This document shows positions 49,896 to 62,100 of a stretch of DNA of 64,000 nt, one piece after another (the first letter of the stretch is position 1; each line of letters begins with the position of its first letter). Source of the stretch: Petrosia ficiformis (taxonomy: Eukaryota > Porifera > Demospongiae > Haplosclerida > Petrosiidae); the NCBI GenBank assembly GCA_947044365.1, contig OX345651.1, positions 2,123,926 to 2,187,925 on the forward strand. Reading direction: 5' to 3'. Both the position numbers and the translations under genes were made by a program. The notes under the pieces are model-generated. The model had not been told where the DNA came from. It searched no databases and saw only the letters and a list, made by a program, of their open reading frames with translations.

Positions 49896-52800
49896 AAGGA
49901 TGTCCACTAGGACCCATTATGATTCCATTAGGACCCATAAGGATTTTACTAGGACCCAATAAGTGTCCAATAAGACCCATTATCAGTCCAATAGGATCAA
50001 TTAGGAGTCCACTATGACCCATTAGGAATCCATTAGGACCCATAAGGAGTACAATAGGACCCAATAGGAGTCTACTAGGTCCCAATAGGAGTCGATTAGG
50101 ACCCATAATGTGTCCACTAGGACCCAATAGGTGTCCACTAGGACCTATAAGGAGTCCACTAAGACCGATTGGGAGTCCACTAGGACCCATAAGGATTACA
50201 CTAGGACTTAATAGGACTCCGCTAGGACCAATTAGGAGTCCACTAAAACCCATTAGGAGACCACTAGGACCCATATGGAGTCCACTAGGACCCAATAGGA
50301 CTCCACTAGAACCCAATAAGTGTCCACTATGACCCATTATCAGTCCACTAGGACCCATTAGGAGTCCACTAGGACCCAATAGGAGTCCACTAGGACCCAT
50401 AAGGAGTCCACTAGGACACAATAGGACTCTGCTAGAACCCACTAGGTGTCCACTAGGACCCATTCTCAGTCCACTAGGACCAATAAGTAGTCCACTAGGA
50501 CCCATTAGGATTCCGCTACGACCCATTAGGAGTTCACTAGGACACATAGCAAGTCCTCAAAGACCCATTGGGAGTCCACTAGAGCCCATAATAGTCCACT
50601 AGTACCCAATAGGTGTCCAGTAGGACCAATAAGGAGTCCACTAAGACACATTATCAGTCCACTAGGACTAATTAGGAGTCCACTAGAACCCAATAGGACT
50701 CCACTAGGACCATTAAGGTGTCCACTAGGACCCAATAAGTGTCCACTAGGACCTATAAGGAGTCCACTAAGACCAATTAGGAGTACATTAGGACCCATAA
50801 GGAGTCCACTAGGACCCAATACGACTCCGCTAGGACCCATTAGGAGTCCACTAGGACCCATTAGGAGTCCACTAGGACCAATAAGTAGTCCACTAGGACC
50901 CATTAGGATTCCATTAGGTATCAGTAGTACCAATAAGGAGTCCACTAGGACCAATAAGTAGTCCACTAGGACACATTAGGATTCCACTAGGACCCATTAG
51001 GAGTCGACTAGGACCCATAATAGTCCACTAGAACCCAATAGGTATCCAGTAGTACCAATAAGGAGTCCACTAGGACCCATTAGGAGTCCACTAGGAAAGA
51101 TAAGGAGTCCACTAGGAACCAATAGGACTCCGCTAGGACCAATAAGGAGTCCACTAGGACCCATTAGGAGTCCTCTAGGACCCATAATAGTCCACTAGGA
51201 CCCAATAGGTATCCAGTAGTACCAATAAGGAGTCCACTAGGACCAATAAGTAGTCCACTAGGACCCATTAGGATTCCACTAGGACCCATTAGGAGTCGAC
51301 TTGGACCCATAATAGTCAACTAGGACCCAATAGGTATCCAGTAGTACCAATAAGGAGTCCACTAGGACCCTTTAGGAATCCACTAGGAAACATAAGGAGT
51401 CCACTAGGAACCAATAGGACTCCATTTGGACGTCCACTAGGACCCATTATGATTCCATTAGATCCCAATAGGAGTCCATTAGGACCCAATAGGTGTCCAC
51501 TAAGTCCCATTATGAGTCCAAAAGGACCAATTAGGAGTCCACTATGACCCATTAGGAATCCATTAGGACCCATTAGGAGTCCAATAAGACCCAATAGGAG
51601 TCCAATAGGACACAATAGGAGTCCACTAGGACAAACAAGGAGTCAACTAGGACACATTAGGAGTCCACTAGGTCCCAACAGGAGTTCAGTATGACCCATA
51701 ATGAGTCCACTAGGACCTAATAGATGTCCACTAGGACCCATTAGGAGTCCACTACGACCCATTCTGAGTCCACTAGGACCAATATGTAGTCCACTAGGAA
51801 TCATTAGGATTCCGCTACGACCCATTAGGAGTCCACTAAGACCCATAACGAGTCCTCAAAGACCCATTGGGAGTCCACTAGAGCCATAATAGTCCACTAG
51901 TACCCATTAGGCGTCCAGTAGCAACAATAAGGAGTCCACTAAGACACATTATCAGTCCACTAGGACTAATTAGGACTCCACTAGAACCCAATAGGACTCC
52001 ACTAGGACCCATAAGGAGTCTAATAGGACCCAACAGGAGTCCACTAGGACCAACAATGAGTCCACTAGGACCCATAATGAGTTCACCATGACCAAATAGG
52101 AGTCCACTAGGACCTATAAGGAGTCCTCTAAGACCAATTAGGAGTCCACTAGGACCCATAAGGAGTCCATTAGCACACAATAACACTCCGCTAGGACCCA
52201 TTAGGAGTCCACTAGGACCCATTAGGAGTCTACTAGGACCCATTAGGAGTCCACTAGGACCTATAAGGAGTCCACTGCGACCAATTAGGAGTCCATTAAG
52301 ACCAATAAGTAGTCCACTAGGACCCATTATGATTCCGCTAGCACACATTAGGAGTCCACTAGGACCTTCAACGAGTACTAAAGGACCAATTGGGAGTCCA
52401 CTAGGGCCCATAATAGTCCACTAGGACACATAAGGAGCCCAAGAGGACCAATAAGGAGTCCACTAGGTCCCAATAGGAGTCCACTAGGACCAATAAGGAG
52501 TCCACTTGGACCGATTAGGTGTCCAATAGTATCCATAAGGAGTCCACTAGAACCCAATAGGACTGAACAAGGACCCATTAGGAGTCCACTAATACCCATA
52601 AGGAGTCCACCAGGATCCATAAGGAGTCCACTATGACGCATTAGGAGTCCACTAGGACCTTTAAGGAGTCCAATAGGATCCAATAGGAGTCCGCTAGGAC
52701 CCATAAGGAGTCCACTATGACGCATTAGGAGTCCACTAGGACCATTAAGGAGTCCAATAGGATCCAAAAGGAGTCCATTAGGACCCAATTGGTGTCCACC

Positions 52801-55437
52801 AAGTACCATTATGAGTCCACTAGGACCCATTAGGTGTCCACTAGGTCCCAATAGGAGTCCACTAGGACGAACAAGGAGTCCACTAGGACCCATTAGGAGT
52901 CGACTAGGTCCCAATAGGAGTCCACTAGGACCCATAACGAGTCCACTAGGACTCAATAGGAGTCCACTAGGACCTATAAGGAGTCTACTAAGACCAATTA
53001 AGAGTCAACTAGGACCCTCCACTAGGACCTAATAGGAGTCCACAGAAACTCATTACGAGTCCACTAGTACCCATTAGGAGTCCACTATGACCCCTAAGGA
53101 GTCCAATAGGACCCAATACGAGTCCACTAGGACCAATAAGTAGTCCACTAGGACCCAATGGGATTCCGCTAGGACCATTTTGGAGTCCACTAGGACCCAT
53201 AACGAGTCCTCTAGGACCCATTGGGAGTCCACTAGGGCAAAATAGGAGTCAGACAAGGAGTCCACTTGGACCTAATAGGAGTCCACTAGGTCTCAATAGG
53301 AGTCCACTAGGACAAACAAGGAGACCAATAGGACCCATTAGGAGTCCACTACGTCAAAATAGGAGTCCACTAGCACCCATAATGAGTCCACTAGGACTCA
53401 ATAGGAGTCCACTAGGACCTATAAGGAGTCCACTAAGACCAATTAGGAGTCCACTAGGACCCATAAGGAGTCCACTAGGACCCAGTAGGAGTTCACAGAG
53501 ACTCATCAGGAGTCCACTAGGACCCCTAAGGTGTCCACTAGGACCCATTAGGATTCCACTAGGACCCATAACGAGTCCAATAGGACCCATTAGGAATCCA
53601 CTAGGACCCATAAGGAGTCCACTAGGACCCAATAGGATTCCACTAGGACCAATAAGGTGTCTACTAGGACCCAATAGGAGTCCACTAGGACCAATAAGGA
53701 GTCCACTAGGACCCATTTGATGTTCAATAGTATCGATAAGGAATCCACTAGAACCCAATAGGACTGCACGTGGATCCATTAGGATCCACTAAGGCTCATA
53801 TAGAGTCCACTAGGAACCATAAGCAGTCCAATACGATCCAATAGGACTCCACTAGGACCCATTAGGTGTCCACTAGGACAAATAAGGAGTCCACTAGGAC
53901 CCATTAGGTGTCCACTAGGACCAATAAGGAGTCCACTAGGACCCATTAGGTGTCCACTAGGACCCGTAAGGAGTCCACTAGGACCTATTAGGAGTCAACT
54001 AGGACCAATAAGGATTTTACTAGGACCCAATAATTGTCCAATAAGACCCATTATCAGTCCACTAGGACTAATTAGGAGTCCACTAGGACCTAATAGGACT
54101 CCAATAGGACCCATAAGAAGTCCAATACGACCTAATAGGAGTCCACTAGGACCCATTAGGTGTCCACTAGGACCAATAAGGAGTCCACTAGGACCCATCA
54201 GGAGTCTACTGAGACTCATGAGGAGTCCACTAGGACCCATTATGAGTCCAATAGGACAAATTAGGAGTCCACTATGACCCAACAGGAGTCCACTAAGACC
54301 CATCAGGAGTCCCGTGGGACCCATAAGGAGACAAATAGGACCCAATAGGACTGCACTAGGACCCATTAGGAGTCCACTATGACAAATTAGGAGTCCACTA
54401 GTACCCACAAGGAGTCCACTGGGACCCATTAGGTGTACACTAGGACCCATAAGGAATCCAACAGGACCCAATAGGAGTCCACTAGGACCCACTAGGAGTC
54501 CCCTAGGACCAATAAGTAGTCCATTAGGACCCATTAGGACTCCAATAGGACCCAAAAGGAGTCCCCTAGGACCCGATAGGAGTCTACTAGAACCCTATAG
54601 GATTCCACTAGTACCGATGAGGAGTCCATTAAGACCCAATAGGACTCCACTAGGACCCATGAGTATTTTAGTAGGACCCAATAAGTGTCCACTAAGACCA
54701 ATTATCAGTCCACTAGGACTAATTAAGAGTCCACTAGGACCTAATAGGACTCCACTAGGACCATTAGGAGTCCACTAGGACCCATTATGATTCCACTTTA
54801 TCCCAAAAGGAGTCCCTTAGGACCCAATTGGAGTCCACGAAGACCCATTATGAGTCCACTAGGACCAACTAGGACTCCACTAGGACCCATTAGGACTCCA
54901 CTAGGATCAATAAGGAGTCCACTAGGACCCAATAGGATTCCACTAGGACAAATAAGGAGTCCACTAGGACCCATTAGGTGTGTAATAGTATCCATAAAGA
55001 GTCCACTAGAACCCAATAGGACTGCACAAGGACCCATTAGGAGTCCACTAAGACCCATAAGGAGTCCACTAGGACCCATAAGGAGTCCAGTATGACCCAT
55101 TAGGAGTCCATTAGGACCCATAAGGAGTCCACTAGGTCCCATAAGGAGTCCAGTATGACCCATTAGGAGTCCACTTGGACCAACAAGCAGTCCACTAGAA
55201 CCCATTAGGAGACCACTAGGTCCTATTAGGAGTCCACAAGGACCCATAATGTGTCCACTAGGACCCAATTGGTGTCCACTAGGACCTATAAGGAGTCCAC
55301 TAAGACCAATTAGGAGTCCCCTAGGACCCATTAGGTGTCCAATAGTACCCATTAGATGTCCACTAGGACCAATAAGGAGTCCACTAGGACCCATTAGATG
55401 TCCAATAGTATCGATAAGGAATCCACTAGAACCCAAT
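49896..55437 (-). repeat. 21-bp minisatellite array, distal block
   Basis: Continuation of the main array after the inserted element, same orientation and unit. It is somewhat more heterogeneous, with frequent CCATAATAGTCCACTAG and CAATAAGTAGTCC variants. It stops abruptly at GAACCCAAT, followed directly by non-repeat DNA leading into the SWIM-domain sequence. Confidence 0.95.
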
Positions 55438-55484
55438 CCTCTTATCAACACCAGGTTTTGTCCTTGCTACTGCTGGGAATAACG

Positions 55485-55893
55485 AATTGCAACATCAGAT
55501 GGCAAGCAGAAAAACAAGTTTGTCCCACCACACTATGTTTGTGCTGAACAGCATGAAGTTAGTATGGAGGTTAAATGCAAGTGCCAAGTTTACAAAAGCA
55601 CACCTAGTATTTGCCAGCATGCAGCACAAGACAGGATGATTTTACCACAATACATTACATGGGTACGAAAGACAAAGTCGCTAAATATGTCACAACTGAT
55701 AGCTGATTTAGTACCTCAATCTGGGGGGAGGGGGAAGAATACTGATCATTGCAAAGGAATACCTAGGAAACAGTTCGAAAGGGTCAATACAGTTTCACAT
55801 TCTCGGCAGCCACAGCCATCAGCTTCTTTGGGAGTGTCAGCCCCATTTCAACTCCCCTATTCACCTGTTACAGTACAGAAGGTGAATTTCTGA
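55485..55893 (+). CDS. SWIM zinc-finger protein, C-terminal part
   Basis: SWIM domains (CxCx(n)CxH) bind zinc and mediate DNA or protein contacts; they occur in many transposon-related and nuclear proteins. The frame is open from 55485 to TGA at 55891-55893, and the first ATG is at 55564. After that ATG residues read CKC (5 and 7) and CQH (17 and 19), matching CxCx9CxH. Next come a WVRKTKSLNMSQLIADLVP segment and a Ser/Pro/Gln-rich tail. Similar tails follow SWIM domains in uncharacterised sponge and cnidarian proteins (memory). The upstream part is missing: an in-frame TAA lies at 55480-55482 and the minisatellite ends 47 bp before the frame. It may be a last exon whose intron carries the array, or a truncated gene or transposon ORF. 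It converges on CEP290 with a 237-bp gap. Confidence 0.6.
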
Positions 55894-56130
55894 TGTCACT
55901 TATTATCACAGTGCTACATTCCAGCACTTTACGTGACATACAGTGATTATCTTTATTAATTCTTGTACACATTCTAGCACAGATTGCATCATTTTGTGAT
56001 GGTTAATAGAAAATATACAGAAGAAATTTGGATAAGTAGACAGATTAACATTATGTAAAATTTCATATATTGATTAGATATGATCATTTGTTTGCACAAG
56101 TTGTATCACAATAATATTTTTTTTCAGGTC

Positions 56131-59100
56131 TTAACCAGATCCTTGTTCTTGATTAATTTCTGGTAGTGGGAATCCATATTGGTGACTTAGTGTTCTCAAA
56201 TGTTCCTCATATTCCACATTCTTCCTAATGGCCTCCTGATAGTTATATTTTAAGTCTTCAATCTCTTCAAAAAATTGAGGATCAAAAGCTTCAAATTCAG
56301 CTTTCAACTGTATAAAAATTATTATTATTTCATTGATATATAGTAGTAAATTAAATGTCAAGGAAATGAAATTCCATATTCAGGACAAGCACCACACACA
56401 ACACTGATTAATAGCATAGTAAATACCACACATACACACTGATTAATAGCATAGTAAATACCACACACACACACACTGCATAGTAAATACCACACTTACA
56501 AATACTGATTAATAGCATAGTAAATACCACACAAACACACTGATTAATAGCATAGTAACTACCACACATACACACACTGCATAGTAAATACCACACTTAC
56601 AAATACTGATTAATAGCATAGTAAATACCACACAAACACACTGATTAATAGCATAGTAACTACCACACATACACACTGATTAAAAGCATAGTAACTACCA
56701 CACATACACACTGATTAATAACTTAGAAATAGTACTAAATACCACACATACACACTGATTAATAGCATAGTAAATACCACACACACACACACACTGATTA
56801 ATAGCATAGTAAATACCACACACACACACTGATTAATAGCATAGTAAATACCACACATACACACACTGCATAGTAAATACCACACTTACAAATACTGATT
56901 AATAGCATAGTAAATACCACTCATACAAATACTGATTAATAGCATAGTAAATACCACATACACACTGATTAATGGCATAGTAAATACCACACTTACAAAT
57001 ACTGATTAATAGCATAGTAAATACCACACAAACACACTGATTAATAGCATAGTAACTACCACACATACACACTGATTAAAAGCATAGTAACTACCACACA
57101 AACACACTGATTAATAGCATAGTAACTACCACACATACACACACTGCATAGTAAATACCACACTTACAAATACTGATTAATAGCATAGTAAATACCACAC
57201 AAACACACTGATTAATAGCATAGTAACTACCACACATACACACACTGCATAGTAAATACCACACTTACAAATACTGATTAATAGCATAGTAAATACCACA
57301 CAAACACACTGATTAATAGCATAGTAACTACCACACATACACAATGATTAAAAGCATAGTAACTACCACACATACACACTGATTAATAACTTAGAAATAG
57401 TACTAAATACCACACATACACACTGATTAATAGCATAGTAAATACCACACACACACACACACTGATTAATAGCATAGTAAATACCACACACACACACTGA
57501 TTAATAGCATAGTAAATACCACACATACACACACTGCATAGTAAATACCACACTTACAAATACTGATTAATAGCATAGTAAATACCACTCATACAAATAC
57601 TGATTAATAGCATAGTAAATACCACATACACACTGATTAATGGCATAGTAAATACCACACAAACACACTGATTAATAGCATAGTAACTACCACACATACA
57701 CACACTGCATAGTAAATACCACACTTACAAATACTGATTAATAGCATAGTAAATACCACACAAACACACTGATTAATAGCATAGTAACTACCACACATAC
57801 ACACTGATTAAAAGCATAGTAACTACCACACATACACACTGATTAATAACTTAGAAATAGTACTAAATACCACACATACACACTGATTAATAGCATAGTA
57901 AATACCACACACACACACACACTGATTAATAGCATAGTAAATACCACACACACACACTGATTAATAGCATAGTAAATACCACACATACACACACTGCATA
58001 GTAAATACCACACTTACAAATACTGATTAATAGCATAGTAAATACCACTCATACAAATACTGATTAATAGCATAGTAAATACCACATACACACTGATTAA
58101 TGGCATAGTAAATACCACACTTACAAATACTGATTAATAGCATAGTAAATACCACACAAACACACTGATTAATAGCATAGTAACTACCACACATACACAC
58201 TGATTAAAAGCATAGTAACTACCACACATACACAGATTAATAGCATAGAAATAGTACTAAATACCACACATACACACTGATTAATAGCATAGAAATAGTA
58301 CTAAATACCACACATACACACTGATTAATAGCATAGTAAATACCACTTACCCACTGATTAATAGTTTAATACAAAGGGGATGAGGGGAGAGGTAGTTAGG
58401 ATGTTAGGGATTTCCCCTCCTAAGATTCCCTCCCATACATTTCGCATTTTTATAATAAAAATATAGTTAATTGAGTATGATCTTCAGTTTATCTTATCCT
58501 CTTTGTTTAGGACAATTCTCCTGATTTAATAAGTTGGCTTGTTCTTTACTGGTTATGTATTGTCACTATAGTTTGGACCTAAAAAACAATCCTGAAACAT
58601 TTCCTGCTAATTTCAAAGAACTATTTGGACATATTGTTGTAGCAATCTTAATTTCATACAATTATGTAATCATGAATGAAATTATATAAAAAGCTTTACC
58701 AACAATTTAACTATCAAATTAGTGATGCATCATAAACCCCCTGCAATTCATAGCGACAGGATCTTATGCATGGGGAGAGAAACAAACAACTACTGCCAAA
58801 ACATATTGCTCAAACTTTGAACCAAACAAATAATACATGATAATAAAATATAAAGAACAAACATGCAGTTGAGGTCACTTGTGGCTACTTTATTATTACA
58901 ATATCATCTCACATGCACAAAGAGTATTTTTAGCAGCAGTGTTCACTGTTTCTGACTTCAGTATGATTCAGTAGATATATATAATACTACCTTAAGTAAC
59001 AATGCTGAAAGCATGTACATATTGTGATTACGCTACCTTAGTATTCTCTTGTCTTATTCTTTCTCTGTCCCTCACTAGTGCTTCATGAGGTTCAGAAAAC

Positions 59101-62100
59101 TCAAAAGATACAGGAGGTTATATCATAACTTCAAAATCATGAATGTACAGTATTAATTGCACACCAATAATGTGTCCATTATTATCATAGAAATTTTAAT
59201 TACCTTTGTCAGTTCCTTTTCCAGCTTTGTCTTTTCTAACCTGTATCTAGTACTATTAGCAAGTTGTTTTTCACTTTTCTCTGTTTCCTATGTACATGTA
59301 TATCACAAACAACAGTGAATAAATACAGAAATAAACTTTAATGGAATGGAGTGGGGACATTATCACCAAAATATATAAATTGATGGGTAGATTACACTAC
59401 TACTATACTAGATGCAACATTGATTGCATAAGGCTTATGCATCTCCTAATGTTAACTATGTTTGTTTGTGCAGTAAAGCAAAAATTAAAAAGGTTTATTG
59501 ATTGTTGACAGACATGGGGTAATAGTAATAGATAATAATCACAAATGAAAGACTACATGTTTGAAGGTAATAGTAATGGTAATGGGTAATTAAAAAACTG
59601 CATGATGTATTAATAGTAATATAGACAGCTATGTAGTAGTAATTGTAATCGAATTACATGTAAGTAATATGTTCATTTATAGTAGGGCCAGCATTGGAGG
59701 GAAATGAACATTAAATGCAATGGGCGTTAATTTTAAAACACAAAAGAATTTCAAAGAAACCTCAATGCTACAGTAATTCATAACAGTAACACCATAATCA
59801 GAGAGTACAGTAGTACTCTGTATGTAGGGATGGCACCGAAAAAAAATGGCCGCCCATATATTTTAATTGCAAGTGATGAGCTGACATCTCTGCTAAAATT
59901 ATAAAGACAAGTCTTAATAAACACATACCTTTAGGTATCTAGTGTTTTTATGACTAACAACATCTTCTAGACTGTTGAATGGTTGACACAGTGACTAACC
60001 CTACTTCTTGTAGGACTGCAGACATGTTAGAATATATCAGAGTGGCTACAGAGGCTCGAAATATGCTGTGATTCCAATACATGGACTAACGATATAAAAA
60101 GCCAGAAAACTACCTACACTTCTTGAAGGAGAAGCACTGCTAATTTGGCTGGAGTTGAGTGAAGATGAAAATAAAAGATTACGATGTTGTACGAAGGAAA
60201 TCAGTTGAAAAAATGAGCCCCGAGGCATTTGTGAGTTTCGATGAGTTTCATCAACGCAAACTAAGGCCGAATGAATCAGTTTCTATGTTCGCGTATGAGT
60301 TAAAGAAACTATTACAGCAAGGAATGCCTGGCATAGGAACTACAGCTAGGAAACAACTGATCTTACACCAGTTTTTAGCAGGACTACCAATTGTCATATC
60401 TCGACAATTATGGGCGAGTGGAGAAACCAAAGAGCTTGATAAAGTAGTCGACAGAGCACGTTTATTGATGGCTATGAATGACCATAGTCAAGTGGCCATT
60501 ATTACTGATCACTGTGAGGGGGATCCAGTCATGAAGATCAAAGACCAAGTAGCTGAACAAGTAGCAGCTTTGACCACACGGAAATCTTTACGATTTTTGC
60601 CACAAGAAAACCACAAGAGTGAGATGATTCGCTATTTCATTTGTAATGGCACTGGTCACATGAAATACGAATGCCCTAGTCATAGTGTTAAGTGATCAGG
60701 TAAACTACCAAGGGGTGTCTGCTCGGGGCAACAGTCACCCAAGGCAATGGTAAAGCCCCAGAGTATTGTTGCAATGGTCAGGACAGAAGCGTCAATCAAT
60801 AGAGGTACACTGGGAGGTATCACCACTGACATGATGTTGGACTCAGCTAGGAAATTGGATCCTCGTTGGGAAGGAGGATGGGTAGTCAAAGAATCAAAAA
60901 GCCCCGTTACAATGAAAATAGAAAACAATAGTAAATCTCAAACTCGAGTAGTTCACATCAATCGATTAAGACATAGGAAGCAACCACAATCACTGGAGGC
61001 AACAGTCAATAATACAGACTCAGACAACTATGGTGAATGGATTCCGCCTCAAGTTGAACATGAAACTGTTATGGAGACCACAACAGAGTCGCTATCCAGA
61101 TACCCTCAACGTAACTGGTATCCACCAGATAGACTGACTTATTAGACATTAAGCTTGAGGGCAAGCTCTTCAGGAAGGAGCATATGTAATGAATCAAGTT
61201 TTATGTAAAGACCATGTGTTAATTTATAGTTTATTTAGTTGGCTTGTTGGCCTATATAGTTTATTGTTCTACTGGTGCAGGGCCCTTGCTCTGTCTATAT
61301 ATATGTGTGTGTGTTAAGATTACGATGCTTCATATAAAAAAAGACTGACCTTCATCAATGAACAAATTTTAATGCATTTATGATTGTATGATTTCATATG
61401 ATATACACCTTACACCAGCATTTCTGCTATCTACAAAAAATGTTCGCATCATTCAGAAAAAAAAACAACAATGGAAACAAGAATAGTAAAAATATGTTTT
61501 CAATAAAATGAAAGAAGATGTAGGGATGTTAAAACCCAAAAAGCATGTGAACAAGGTTGGGAAGCTAACATAGGACCCAAAATTAAACTAACTACTTTCA
61601 TATAACCCTACATAAGTACAGCTCTTCATATTTTGCTTTATAGCAGTGTAAGTACTTATGTTGGGTTATAGAAGAGTAGTTAGTTTAATTTTGGGTACTA
61701 TGTTAGCTTCCCAACCTTGTTCACATGCTTTTTGGGTTTTAACATCCCTACATCTTCTTTCATTTTATTGAAAACGTTTTTTATTTATTATTCATTAGTA
61801 ATTATATTACATGAAAGGGAAAAGCATCGAGGATATAAACATGTTCGTGAAATAGAAAATGGATCTCATTTTCAGTACAGCCAGTGGTATGGGAAAAGCT
61901 GGCACAGTAGCTTACAAACATCTACACTCATTTCAAACAATTTTATGTTTACGAGGATCACACTCCAAACGAAGACAATAACATTCACTCTGGCACTCTA
62001 ATTGATGTTATTTTACATGATGGTCATATCCCTCAAGTCCAATAATACTCTGACTTCTTTTATTGATGTCTTGTTAATAATTATTATTGTAATATATTAC

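Noticed and set aside
12296..55437. Array as telomeric or subtelomeric TTAGGG-like DNA
   Set aside because: The recurring word is TTAGGAGTCC within a 21-bp unit; there are no runs of TTAGGG.
56408..56596. 62-codon Cys-rich minus-strand frame
   Set aside because: It is produced by the CA-rich minisatellite in the CEP290 intron.
3499..58368. CRISPR array
   Set aside because: Repeats are contiguous satellites without unique spacers, and the host is eukaryotic.
60693..60695. TGA between gag and pol remnant as programmed readthrough
   Set aside because: The element is otherwise degenerate (lost knuckle Cys, 5' frameshift, huge deletion), so a simple nonsense mutation is more likely.
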